Assembly (NCBI GenBank): GCA_902490355.1
Contig: CABUDN010000001.1
Span: 9,319-73,318 of the forward strand
Source: an uncultured Oscillibacter sp.
GTDB taxonomy: Bacteria; Bacillota; Clostridia; Oscillospirales; Oscillospiraceae
Direction of reading: 5' to 3'
DNA: 64,000 bases
The translations under genes and the position numbers were made by a program. Every line of letters starts with the position of its first letter. Positions within the stretch are counted from its first letter, which is position 1. Of this stretch, positions 33,656-42,148 are shown one piece after another. The notes beneath the pieces are model-generated. The model searched no databases. It saw only the letters and a program-made list of their open reading frames with translations, and was not told where the DNA came from.

Positions 33656-35647
33656 GTGAAGCTATTTTCAAAGAAACCGGCGGAAGCCAAGAGCAGCGCT
33701 TCCAGTGCCGCCAGCACAGAACCCCTCAGCGCAGAGCGGGCAGACGAAATCCTGCGGGAATACTCCCCGGAGGATAACGAGCGCCAACTGACCAAATGGG
33801 TCGCCCGCGTGGTCAACGTGTTTTCCCTGTTCATTTCCCTGTTTCTGGTCTACACGGCGGCGTTCGGCCAGCTGCCGGCCATGCAGCAGCGGTCGCTGTA
33901 CCTGCTGTGCGCCATGGTGATTTTGTTTTTGGTCTATCCCGCGTTCAGCAAGCACAGCAAAAAGGGCGTGGCATGGTATGACTATCTGTTTGCCGCCGCC
34001 TCTTTCGGATGCTGTTTGTATGCGTTTGTCAACTACGAGGCCATTTTGCTTCGCTTCGGCATTTCCAATTCCACCGATCAGTTCGTATTTGTGATTCTGG
34101 CCGTACTGGTTCTGGAAGGAACCCGGCGGCTGGTCAGTCCCGCGCTGTCCCTGATTACGGTCATTTTCCTGGTCTATGCCTACTTCGGCGATCTCATGCC
34201 GGGCATGTTCCAAACCAAGGCCGGCGGCTTGGCCCGCATGGCCGATCACATGTTCATGATTCCCGAGGGCATCTTCGGAAGCCCCCTGGGCACTGCCGCT
34301 ACATACGTGTCACTGTTCGTCCTCTTCAGCTCTCTGCTGCAGGGATGCGGCATGGGTGATTTCATTCAGGATGTCGCCCTGGGCCTGACGGGACGCTCCA
34401 CCGGCGGCCCGGCCAAGGTGGCCGTCATCTCCAGTGCCGCGTTCGGCACCATCTCCGGCGCCGCCGCGGCCAACGTGGTGGGCACCGGCACCTTTACCAT
34501 TCCCCTGATGAAAAAGTGCGGCTATCCCCCGGAGTTCGCCGGCGCTGTGGAAGCCTGCGCCTCCACCGGCGGGCAGCTGATTCCCCCCGTCATGGGCGCC
34601 GCCTGCTTCATTATGGCCGAGTACATCGGCGTTCCTTACTCGAAAATTATGCTGGCAGGCCTGGTGCCGGGCTTTTTGTATTACATGAGCGTTTTCGTCA
34701 CCGTGCATCTGCGCAGCAAGAAGCTGGGACTCAACGGCATGCCCAAGGAGCAGCTGCCCAGCGTCCGGGCTGCCATGAAGAGCCGGGGCCATCTGCTGAT
34801 TCCCTTTGCCGCGGTGATCTATCTCATCATCCGCCAGTACACCATCTCCTTTGCCGCCCTGGTCGGCATCATTCTGGTGCTGCTGGTCTCCCCGCTGAAG
34901 AAGGAAACCCGCATGTCCTGGAAGCAGATTGCCACCGCCTTCGTGGACGGCGGCAAGAAAACCGTCTCCTTCGGCGTCTCCTGCGCCTGCGTGGGCATGA
35001 TCATCGGCGTGACCACTCTGACCGGCGTGGGCAACGTTCTGGGCAACTATATTCTGGACATCTCCCAGGGAAATCTGTTCCTGACCCTGATTCTGGTCAT
35101 GATCATGTCCATCATCATGGGCATGGGCATGCCCACGGTCGCCGTATATATCGTGCAGGCTACCGTCACTGCCCCCGTACTGGTGGAGCTGGGAATTCCC
35201 ACCCTCACCGCCCACTTCTTCTGCTTCTACTTCGGCATCATCGCCTGCATCACGCCTCCCGTGGCCGTTCCGTCCTACGCCGCAGCGGCAATCGCGGGCA
35301 GCAACCCCTCTTCCACCGGCTGGGCCGCCTTCAAGATGGCCATCCCCGCCTTCCTGATTCCCTTTGTGTTTGTCTATGAGCCGGGCATGCTGCTCAACGG
35401 CGGCAGCACCGTCAATTCCGTCATCTGCATCTTCACCAGCATCGTCGGCTGCTTCCTGGTGGCCGCCGGTATGGAGGGCTGGGTGGTCCGTCCCCTGATC
35501 AAGTGGAAGCGGATTCTTGCCGTAGCAGGCGGACTCTGCTGCATTATCCCGGAGCATATCACAGATCTCATCGGTGTAGCGGTACTGGTCTTCCTGGTCG
35601 TATCGGAATGCCGCGCAAAAAAACTGGAACAGCCTGCCGTTTCATAA
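33656..35647 (+). CDS. TRAP transporter fused permease (4TM/12TM)
   Basis: Secondary (sodium-coupled) transporter of the TAXI-TRAP group with small (DctQ-like) and large (DctM-like) domains fused. 663 aa, about 16-18 membrane segments. Large-domain signatures: SAAFGTISGAAAANVVGTGTFTIPLM, GGQLIPPVMGAACFIMAEY, and IMGMGMPTVAVYIVQAT. GTG start with GGAGG 7 nt upstream. Partner of the receptor just upstream. Confidence 0.94.
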   Translation: MKLFSKKPAEAKSSASSAASTEPLSAERADEILREYSPEDNERQLTKWVARVVNVFSLFISLFLVYTAAFGQLPAMQQRSLYLLCAMVILFLVYPAFSKHSKKGVAWYDYLFAAASFGCCLYAFVNYEAILLRFGISNSTDQFVFVILAVLVLEGTRRLVSPALSLITVIFLVYAYFGDLMPGMFQTKAGGLARMADHMFMIPEGIFGSPLGTAATYVSLFVLFSSLLQGCGMGDFIQDVALGLTGRSTGGPAKVAVISSAAFGTISGAAAANVVGTGTFTIPLMKKCGYPPEFAGAVEACASTGGQLIPPVMGAACFIMAEYIGVPYSKIMLAGLVPGFLYYMSVFVTVHLRSKKLGLNGMPKEQLPSVRAAMKSRGHLLIPFAAVIYLIIRQYTISFAALVGIILVLLVSPLKKETRMSWKQIATAFVDGGKKTVSFGVSCACVGMIIGVTTLTGVGNVLGNYILDISQGNLFLTLILVMIMSIIMGMGMPTVAVYIVQATVTAPVLVELGIPTLTAHFFCFYFGIIACITPPVAVPSYAAAAIAGSNPSSTGWAAFKMAIPAFLIPFVFVYEPGMLLNGGSTVNSVICIFTSIVGCFLVAAGMEGWVVRPLIKWKRILAVAGGLCCIIPEHITDLIGVAVLVFLVVSECRAKKLEQPAVS

Positions 35648-35667
35648 AGAAAGGATGAAGACGCTCT

Positions 35668-37341
35668 ATGAGTGACATCAAGAGAAAAATCAACAGCGAC
35701 CTGGACGACCGCATGACCCTGGACTGGCAGGGAACCCGCGCATTCTTCTATGGCCTGGGCTATAACGACGCCGACATTGAAAAACCCCGGGTGGGCATTA
35801 TGAACACCTGGAACGAGATCAACCCCGGCCACATCCATCAGCGCCACCTGGCCGACGCCGTCCGGGAGGGCATCATCGAACGCGGCGGACTTCCCTTCCT
35901 GTTTTACGGCGTCAACCTGTGCGACTGCGTGGGCGGCGGCGATTACGTGCTGCCCTCCCGGGACCTGCTGGTCAACGAGATCGAGCTCAATGCCAAGGCC
36001 CATCACCTGGACGCCATGGTTCTCATCGGCACCTGCGACAAAGTGGTTCCCGCCATGCTGATGGCGGCCGGCCGGGTGAACATCCCCACCGTCATCGTCA
36101 CCGGCGGCTACATGAAAACCCCCGTCATGGACGGAGAATATGTGGACTTCATCGACATCGGCGCCAGCATCTCCAAGGTGAAGGAAGGCAAGATGACGCC
36201 GGAAAAATTTGAGGAGCTGATTCATACCTGCGCGCCGTGCAGCGGTGCCTGCGGCATGATGGGGACCGCCAACACCATGAGCCTGCTGACGGAGACCATC
36301 GGCATGTCCCTGCCCGGCAACGCCACCATGGCCGCCGTGTCCGGCGAGCTCATCAACCTCAGCCGGGAAGCCGGACGGAAGGTGATGGAGCTGTGGGAGA
36401 AAAACATCTGCCCCCGGGATATCATTACGGAATCCGCCATTACCAATGCCATCCGGGTCTGCATGGCCATCGGCGGCTCCTCCAACACCATCATCCACAT
36501 TCCGGCCGTGGCCACGGAGGCCTGCCTGGACATGGACTGCAGCAGCATCTACGCCGAAGCCAGCTGCGAGGTGCCCCTGCTGATCGGCATCCGTCCCAAC
36601 GGCAAATGCTGCATGGCGGACTTCGAGGCCGCCGGCGGCCTGAGCGCCCTGCTCAACGAGCTGACCGGCAAGCTGGACCTGACGGGCATGACCGTCACCG
36701 GCAAAACTCTGGGCGAAAACATTCAGGGCTGCGTCAACCGCAATCCCAACGTCATTCACTCCCTGGCTCAGCCTCTGGACAGCGACGGCGGCCTGATTTT
36801 GTGCAAGGGCAACCTGGTGCCTCAGGGCGCCTTCATCAAGCAGTCCGCGGTCCCTGCCAAGCTGCACAAGTTCCGCGGCACCGCCAAGGTCTTTTACGAT
36901 CAGGATGAAGCCATTGCCGCTTTGCGGGACGGCCGCATCGAAGCGGGCAATGTGGTCTTTATCCTCTATCAGGGCGTCAAAGCCGGTCCGCATACCTCGT
37001 ATGCCTTTACCACCGCCCTCAAGGGCAGCCACCTCAAAGACGACGTCGCCACCGTCACCGACGGGCGGCTCTCCGGCGCGGCATCCGGCGCGTGCTTTGG
37101 CTACGCCTCTCCCGAGGCCGCCCTGCGCGGCCCGCTGTGCGCCGTCCGGGACGGCGACTGGGTCCACTACGACATTGAAAAGCGGGAGCTGACCATTGAG
37201 CTTTCCGACGAGGAGCTCCAGCGCCGCATGGCCGAGGCCGAGCTCCGTCTGGAACCCAAGACCGGCTGGCTGTCCATCTATCAGCGCTGCGTGGGCTCCA
37301 TTTTGAAGGGCGCCACGCTCATCGAGGATCATCGGGCCTGA
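35668..37341 (+). CDS. IlvD/Edd family dehydratase, divergent
   Basis: Iron-sulfur dehydratase turning a 2,3-dihydroxy acid into a 2-oxo acid. 557 aa, typical IlvD length. Conserved: NPGHIHQRHL (51-60), cluster cysteine in GTCDKVVPAML (Cys123), and CAPCSGACGMMGTANTM (about 189-205). The usual IlvD motif around DGIAMGH is replaced by CDCVGGGDYVLPSRDLL, a striking change in a substrate-side region. With no other branched-chain amino-acid genes around and an importer upstream, a sugar-acid or opine-derived acid is more likely the substrate than dihydroxyisovalerate. GAAAGGATG precedes ATG. Confidence 0.87.
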   Translation: MSDIKRKINSDLDDRMTLDWQGTRAFFYGLGYNDADIEKPRVGIMNTWNEINPGHIHQRHLADAVREGIIERGGLPFLFYGVNLCDCVGGGDYVLPSRDLLVNEIELNAKAHHLDAMVLIGTCDKVVPAMLMAAGRVNIPTVIVTGGYMKTPVMDGEYVDFIDIGASISKVKEGKMTPEKFEELIHTCAPCSGACGMMGTANTMSLLTETIGMSLPGNATMAAVSGELINLSREAGRKVMELWEKNICPRDIITESAITNAIRVCMAIGGSSNTIIHIPAVATEACLDMDCSSIYAEASCEVPLLIGIRPNGKCCMADFEAAGGLSALLNELTGKLDLTGMTVTGKTLGENIQGCVNRNPNVIHSLAQPLDSDGGLILCKGNLVPQGAFIKQSAVPAKLHKFRGTAKVFYDQDEAIAALRDGRIEAGNVVFILYQGVKAGPHTSYAFTTALKGSHLKDDVATVTDGRLSGAASGACFGYASPEAALRGPLCAVRDGDWVHYDIEKRELTIELSDEELQRRMAEAELRLEPKTGWLSIYQRCVGSILKGATLIEDHRA

Positions 37342-37354
37342 CAGCCCGGATTGA

Positions 37355-37381
37355 CAGGCCCTGTCCGCGGGACAGGGCCTG
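37355..37381 (+). terminator. Intra-operon hairpin after the dehydratase gene
   Basis: Perfect 12-bp stem CAGGCCCTGTCC/GGACAGGGCCTG, GCG loop, no T-run; probably read through into the nitroreductase gene. Confidence 0.55.
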
Positions 37382-37402
37382 CCGGAATCAGGAGGTATTT
37401 GT

Positions 37403-37915
37403 ATGGAGGTTATGGAGGCGCTGCTCCAGCGCCAAAGCGTGAAATCCTATCTGCCCACTCCGGTGGAACCGGAAAAGCTTGCGCAGGTTTTGGAAGCCGG
37501 GCGGCTGGCGCCGTCCGCGTTCAACCACCAGTACCGCCGCTTCATTGTGGTGGATGATCCCGCCGTCAAGCATCTGCTGCGGGAAAAAGCCGGTGCCCAG
37601 CCCATGATTGAGGAGGCCCCTGTGGTGCTGGTCCTGTGCGCCACGGAGGAAACGGACTTTGTCATGCCCTGCGGCGAGTGCAGCGCCCCCATCGACATGG
37701 CTCTGTGCGGCGCCTATATGATGCTCCAGGCCTGTGCGCTGGGCCTGGGGACGTGCTGGCTGGGCGCCTTTGACGCCCAGGCGGTCAAAGACGTTCTGAA
37801 GATTCCCCCGCAGGCGCGGGTCATCACCATGATGCCCCTGGGCTACCACGACGGAACCCAGCCCCGCAAACCCCGCAAGCCCCTGGACGAAATTGTGGGG
37901 CATAACTGCTATTGA
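37403..37915 (+). CDS. Nitroreductase family protein (FMN-dependent)
   Basis: 170 aa flavin oxidoreductase. Family start VMEALLQRQSVKSYLPTPV with the FMN-binding Arg position changed (usually RRSxRxY; here RQSVKSY), APSAFNHQYRRFIVV, and the C-terminal GLGTCWLGAFD motif. Short form common in anaerobes. Contains MPCGECSAP with two cysteines, not universal in the family. In-operon role may be reduction of an unsaturated or imine intermediate (inference). Confidence 0.85.
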   Translation: MEVMEALLQRQSVKSYLPTPVEPEKLAQVLEAGRLAPSAFNHQYRRFIVVDDPAVKHLLREKAGAQPMIEEAPVVLVLCATEETDFVMPCGECSAPIDMALCGAYMMLQACALGLGTCWLGAFDAQAVKDVLKIPPQARVITMMPLGYHDGTQPRKPRKPLDEIVGHNCY

Positions 37916-37947
37916 GAGGAGGGGCCGTTTCACCGGTCCAACAGGTC

Positions 37948-38814
37948 ATGAATGAGCGAAATCAGGCGGTGGCGCTGATGCTGCTCTCCGCCCTATCCTT
38001 TTCCCTGATGCAGGCGGTGGTCAAACTCTCCGCCACCCATATCGGCACCATGGAACAGGTCTTTTGCCGCAATCTCATCAGCATGGCAATCTCCTTTGTC
38101 CTGCTGCGGCGCAGCCACCTGCCGCTGCTGGGCGGCCGGAAATACCAGCCGGCCCTGCTGGCCCGGTCGTTTTTCGGCTTCATCGGCGTGGTCATGCTCT
38201 TTTATGCCACCGCCGGTGCCCGGCAGGCCGACATCGCCGTGCTCAACCGCACCTCTCCCATCTGGGTGAGCCTGTTTGCCCTGCTGATCCTGCGGGAACG
38301 GATCTCCAAGGTGCAGATCCCGGTCATTTTGCTCTGTCTTGCCGGAGCCGTTGCAGCCATGCGCCCCTCGTTTGACTCCAACACACTGCCCCTGGTACTG
38401 GCCCTTTTGACTGCGGTCAGCAGCGGTCTTGCCTATACCATGATCGCCTTTTGCCGCGGCCAGGTGGCTCCCATGACTGTGATCTTCCACTTTTCCCTGT
38501 TCAGTACCATCGCCGCCGGTTTTTTGATGATCCCCAGTTTTGTGGTCCCCACACCCCGGGATCTCATCATGCTGATTCTCATCGGCATCTTCGGCGCCGG
38601 CGGCCAGATCGGCCTGACCTATGCCTACCAAAAGGCCCCGGCGGCAGAAGTGAGCATTTATGACTACTCCGGCATCATCTTTTCCGCAATCTTGGGATAT
38701 GTCCTGCTGGGCGAATCCCTGTCCCTGTCCACCATCGTGGGCGCTGCCCTCATCACCGCCGGCGGGCTCTGGTCCTACTGCGCCAACCGGAAACAGGCCG
38801 CAGCCAACCGGTAA
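37948..38814 (+). CDS. EamA/DMT-superfamily transporter
   Basis: Ten-segment drug/metabolite exporter with two EamA repeats; 288 aa from ATG at 37948. The frame begins at 37912, but no good start precedes; GAGGAGG overlaps the nitroreductase end and is rather far (about 27 nt), so translation may be weak or coupled. Signatures: RNLISMAISFVLLRRS, NRTSPIWVSLFALLILRERIS and the second-half YDYSGIIFSAILGYVLLGE. Likely exports an end product of this operon. Confidence 0.88.
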   Translation: MNERNQAVALMLLSALSFSLMQAVVKLSATHIGTMEQVFCRNLISMAISFVLLRRSHLPLLGGRKYQPALLARSFFGFIGVVMLFYATAGARQADIAVLNRTSPIWVSLFALLILRERISKVQIPVILLCLAGAVAAMRPSFDSNTLPLVLALLTAVSSGLAYTMIAFCRGQVAPMTVIFHFSLFSTIAAGFLMIPSFVVPTPRDLIMLILIGIFGAGGQIGLTYAYQKAPAAEVSIYDYSGIIFSAILGYVLLGESLSLSTIVGAALITAGGLWSYCANRKQAAANR

Positions 38815-38863
38815 CCGTTCGTATTTGACGCAATGCCGCAATCATTGAAGGAGGTAACAATTT

Positions 38864-39253
38864 ATGGCACCCAAAAAAATTCAGGTCATCCCCAACGGCG
38901 ACTCTCTGAAAACCAAGTGGTCCCGGGCCATTCGCTACGGCGACCTCATTTTCACCACGGCCCACTCCGCCGCCCGGCCCGACGGCACCATGCCCACCAC
39001 ACCGGAAGAGCAGATCCGCGGCTGCTTTGAGAGCCTGAAAAACACGCTGGAAGGCGGCGGCTCCGGCATGGACATGGTCCTGCACTGCGACTGCTTCCTG
39101 GCCCACCGGGAGGATTTTGCCCTGATGAATCAGATTTTTGACGAGTACTTCCTGGGTGCGGATGTCCCCACCACCCGCAGCGTCATGGAAGTGACCTTCA
39201 CCGCCCCCAAATTCCTCTTTGAAATTCAGGCGGTGGCCGGCGTCAAGGACTGA
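38864..39253 (+). CDS. RidA/YjgF/UK114 family protein
   Basis: 129 aa trimeric-family protein; RidA members hydrolyse reactive enamine/imine intermediates to keto acid plus ammonia. Seen: GDLIFTTAHSAARPDG, EEQIRGCFESLKNTLEGGGSGMDMV, and the C-terminal TTRSVMEVTF in place of the canonical PARSxVEV-like motif. The active-site arginine of the family fits R at the TTRS position. It ends the opine operon, where an imine product of amine oxidation would be its natural substrate (inference). GGAGG upstream of ATG. Confidence 0.9.
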   Translation: MAPKKIQVIPNGDSLKTKWSRAIRYGDLIFTTAHSAARPDGTMPTTPEEQIRGCFESLKNTLEGGGSGMDMVLHCDCFLAHREDFALMNQIFDEYFLGADVPTTRSVMEVTFTAPKFLFEIQAVAGVKD

Positions 39254-39271
39254 CCTGTGCGCACACAAGCC

Positions 39272-39304
39272 AAACGCCCGCATCCCAATGGGATGCGGGC
39301 GTTT
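39272..39304. terminator. Bidirectional terminator after ridA
   Basis: 15-bp stem AAACGCCCGCATCCC / GGGATGCGGGCGTTT, loop AAT, then TTGGTTTTT on the plus strand. Confidence 0.9.
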
Positions 39305-39361
39305 TTGGTTTTTATGCACGCGGCCCACGCAGGCAGGCAAGCCTCTGCTCCGGGCGGCAGC

Positions 39362-40234
39362 TTACCCCCGGAACGGATAGGTGGGCGCGCCTTTGACGCC
39401 TACCTTGGCCCGGAAGACGCTGCCGGCCAGGGGATACTGATCCAGATCCGTCCCCTGGGTACCGGTGGTGATGAACAAGTCCTCCATCTCCGGTCCGCCA
39501 AAGCAGGCGCAGGTCACATTGGGGCAGGGCAGCTCCACCCGGTCCAGCACCGCGCCGGTTTCCGGATCAAAGCGCAGCACGGCGCCGCCGCCGAACATGG
39601 CGACCCAGAGCTTTCCCTCGCAGTCAATGGTCATGCCGTCGGGCAGTCCCAGCTCCGCCGGAATGGCGAAAGCCTCCCGGCCGTTGGAAAGGCTCCGCGT
39701 ATCCGGGTCAAAATCAAACACCTGCACATTGTGGAGCATGGTGTCGATGTAGTAAAACGTCCTGCCGTCCCGGCTCCAGGCCAGGCCGTTGCCAAGATAC
39801 AGCCCCGTGAGCATGGTCTTGACCTGTCCCTGGGGATTCATGCAGTAAAGCCCCGCCTCCGGCTGAGCCTCTCCGGCGCCGGAATCCAGGCTGCGGCTCA
39901 TGTTGCCGATCCAGAGGTTGCCGAAGGGGTCCGCCTTGCCGTCATTGCAGCGGGTGACGGGATTGGGCTCCGGATCACAGAGAAAGCGCTTTTCCCCGCT
40001 GTCCAGGTCCACGGCATACCAGCCGCTGAGCAGTCCCGCCACCATGCCGCCGTCTGCCCGGGGCACCGCGCAGCCGATATTCTCCCCCACATCCACGGTG
40101 GTCAGCGTTCCGTTGTCCCAGGTGTGGATGCAGTTGCCGAACACATCCACAAACCGCAGGCACTGCCGCTGTGCATCCCACACAGGACCTTCGCCGTTGA
40201 TGCACCGGCACTGGATGTACAGTTCCGCTTTCAC
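39362..40234 (-). CDS. SMP-30/gluconolactonase/LRE family lactonase
   Basis: 290 aa six-bladed beta-propeller, calcium- or zinc-dependent sugar lactonase. Motifs: EGPVWD (metal-ligand Glu, residues 15-20), NDGKADPFGNLWIGNM with metal-ligand Asn/Asp, NGLAWSRDGRTFYYIDT and PDGMTIDCEGKLWVAMFGG. GTG start at 40234; its AGGAGG lies in the end of the SDR gene and the genes are 1 nt apart. Would open the lactone made by a sugar dehydrogenase upstream. Confidence 0.92.
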   Translation of the reverse strand: MKAELYIQCRCINGEGPVWDAQRQCLRFVDVFGNCIHTWDNGTLTTVDVGENIGCAVPRADGGMVAGLLSGWYAVDLDSGEKRFLCDPEPNPVTRCNDGKADPFGNLWIGNMSRSLDSGAGEAQPEAGLYCMNPQGQVKTMLTGLYLGNGLAWSRDGRTFYYIDTMLHNVQVFDFDPDTRSLSNGREAFAIPAELGLPDGMTIDCEGKLWVAMFGGGAVLRFDPETGAVLDRVELPCPNVTCACFGGPEMEDLFITTGTQGTDLDQYPLAGSVFRAKVGVKGAPTYPFRG

Positions 40235-40235
40235 G

Positions 40236-41084
40236 TCAGTTTTCCTCCTGGGTGTTGTGTTTCATCTTTTCCGCCGAAGCGTCAAAGGCATAGTACTTGG
40301 GAATCGTGCCGAACTCCATGCCGCCGGAGACGTTGAGCGTCACGCCGGTGATGTAGCTGGCCCAGGAGCTGGCCAAAAACAGCGCCGCCGTTCCGACCTC
40401 CTCCGGCGTCCCGCCCCGGCCCAGCCAGGAGTAGTGGTTGCAGCGGTCCAGATAGGCCTCGGGGTCCGCTACCCGCTCCATCTCCTTGTAGACGATCTCC
40501 GTCATGATATGGCCCGGGCAGATGGCATTCACCCGCACGCCGTGGCGGGCCTCCTCAATGGCAATGGTCTGGGTCATGGAGTTGATGCCGCCCTTGGTGG
40601 AGGAGTATCCGGCCGTCTGCTCCTGGCCCACCTTGGAGAGGATGCTGGACATGTTGATGATGGACCCCTTGGTCTTGCGCAGATGGGGAATGGCGAATTT
40701 GCAGCCGTAAAACTCGCCCATGAGGTTGGTGCCCAGCACCCGCTGATAGCTCTCGATGCTCATATCGCAGGCGTCCATATGGATGGGGTTGTATCCGGCG
40801 TTGTTGACCATGGTGTCCAGTCGGCCGTACCGCTCCACTGCAAACTCCACCAGGGCCTTGACCTGATCGGGATCGGACACATCGCACTGGAAGAACACGC
40901 ATTCTCCCTTGCCCATGGCGTTGAGCTCCGCCGCCGCGGCCTCTCCTTTTTCCTTCCGGCGGGCGGCGATTACCACACGCATGCCCGCCTGGCAGAACAC
41001 CTTGGCGCAGCCAAACCCGATGCCGGTGTTGCCGCCGGTGACAATGGCCACCTTTCCCCGCATTTCTTCTTCAATGGGAATCAT
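40236..41084 (-). CDS. SDR family NAD(P)-dependent oxidoreductase
   Basis: 282 aa classical short-chain dehydrogenase. TGGNTGIGFG cofactor loop (about residues 16-25), NNAG motif (in MVNNAGYN), catalytic Ser in MSSILSK and YSSTKG catalytic Tyr/Lys. The C-terminus has the typical PGHIMTE. AGGAGG 8 nt before ATG. Likely oxidises a sugar or sugar alcohol hydroxyl in the same pathway as the Gfo/Idh enzyme and lactonase. Confidence 0.92.
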   Translation of the reverse strand: MIPIEEEMRGKVAIVTGGNTGIGFGCAKVFCQAGMRVVIAARRKEKGEAAAAELNAMGKGECVFFQCDVSDPDQVKALVEFAVERYGRLDTMVNNAGYNPIHMDACDMSIESYQRVLGTNLMGEFYGCKFAIPHLRKTKGSIINMSSILSKVGQEQTAGYSSTKGGINSMTQTIAIEEARHGVRVNAICPGHIMTEIVYKEMERVADPEAYLDRCNHYSWLGRGGTPEEVGTAALFLASSWASYITGVTLNVSGGMEFGTIPKYYAFDASAEKMKHNTQEEN

Positions 41085-41117
41085 GGCAGTTTCCTCCTGT
41101 TTTACGCTGGTTTTTCG

Positions 41118-42116
41118 TTACTGGTTTTTGATGGCATCGTCAAAGGCCACGTCCGAAGCGGAGAAGTTGATCTTCTTGGTGAAGGCACAGGCCTCCGTGC
41201 CGCCGAATACCCGCTCCATGCCGCTGTCCTCCCACTCGATGGACAGAGGGCCGGTATAGCCAATCTGATTGAGGGCCCGGATGATGTTGTCGAAATCCAC
41301 ATCGCCGTGGCCGGGGGAGACGAAGTTCCAGCCCCGGCGCTGATCGCCGAAGGTAATGTGGGAACCGAGAATCCCGTTGCGGCCGTTGAGGTTGAGCTTC
41401 ACATCCTTGACGTGAACGTGATAGATCCGGTCGGCGAAGTCCAGCAGGAACATCTGGGGATCCAGGCCCTGCCAGACCAGATGGCTGGGATCAAAGTTGA
41501 TCCCCAGGGTGGGACGGCGGTCAAAGGTGTCCAGGAGCTTTTTCGTGCTCCAGTAGTCAAAGGCGATCTCCGTGGGATGGATCTCCAGGGCCAGCTTGAC
41601 GCCGCAGCGGTCAAACTCGTCCATGATGGGACTCCACAGCGCCTTGACCTGCTGATACCCCGCCTCCACCTGGGCCTCGGAGGTCTGGGGGAAGGAGTAC
41701 CAGAACTTCCAGATGGGGGAGCCCATGAAGAAGGTGACCACATCCACGCCCATGGCCTTGGCCGCCCGGGCAGTGTCTTTCATCGCCTCGATGGCCCAGG
41801 CCTGAATGGCCTCAGGCTTTCCGGCCAGCTCTGCGGGTGCAAAGCCGTCCAGGCGGGAGTCATAGGCCCCCGGCAGGGTGTCGCACACGCACTGGCCCGC
41901 CAAATGGTTGCTGATGGACCAGCAGCCCAGGCCGTACCGGGCCAGGGTGTCCTTCACTTCCTGCACATAGGCCGGGTCGGAGGCCGCCCGCTTCATGTCC
42001 AGGTGGGCAGCGGAGAGTTCCAGTCCCTCATAGCCCATCTTCTGCGCCAGGGCGCAGATTTCTTCCAGGGGCAAATCGCCCCACTGAATCGTAAACAATG
42101 TCACCGGTCTTGCCAT
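41118..42116 (-). CDS. Sugar phosphate isomerase/epimerase family (xylose isomerase-like TIM barrel)
   Basis: 332 aa AP-endonuclease-2-fold TIM barrel. Candidate metal ligands: Glu in LALEIHPTEIAFD, Asp/His in INFDPSHL, His in YHVHVKDVKL, and Glu in SIEWEDSGMER, the usual set for this family. AAGGAG 9 nt upstream of ATG. Between the SDR and Gfo/Idh genes; probably isomerises or epimerises a keto-sugar intermediate. Confidence 0.92.
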   Translation of the reverse strand: MARPVTLFTIQWGDLPLEEICALAQKMGYEGLELSAAHLDMKRAASDPAYVQEVKDTLARYGLGCWSISNHLAGQCVCDTLPGAYDSRLDGFAPAELAGKPEAIQAWAIEAMKDTARAAKAMGVDVVTFFMGSPIWKFWYSFPQTSEAQVEAGYQQVKALWSPIMDEFDRCGVKLALEIHPTEIAFDYWSTKKLLDTFDRRPTLGINFDPSHLVWQGLDPQMFLLDFADRIYHVHVKDVKLNLNGRNGILGSHITFGDQRRGWNFVSPGHGDVDFDNIIRALNQIGYTGPLSIEWEDSGMERVFGGTEACAFTKKINFSASDVAFDDAIKNQ

Positions 42117-42148
42117 ATGGATCTGCTCCTTTCTATGTTCACGTACGC

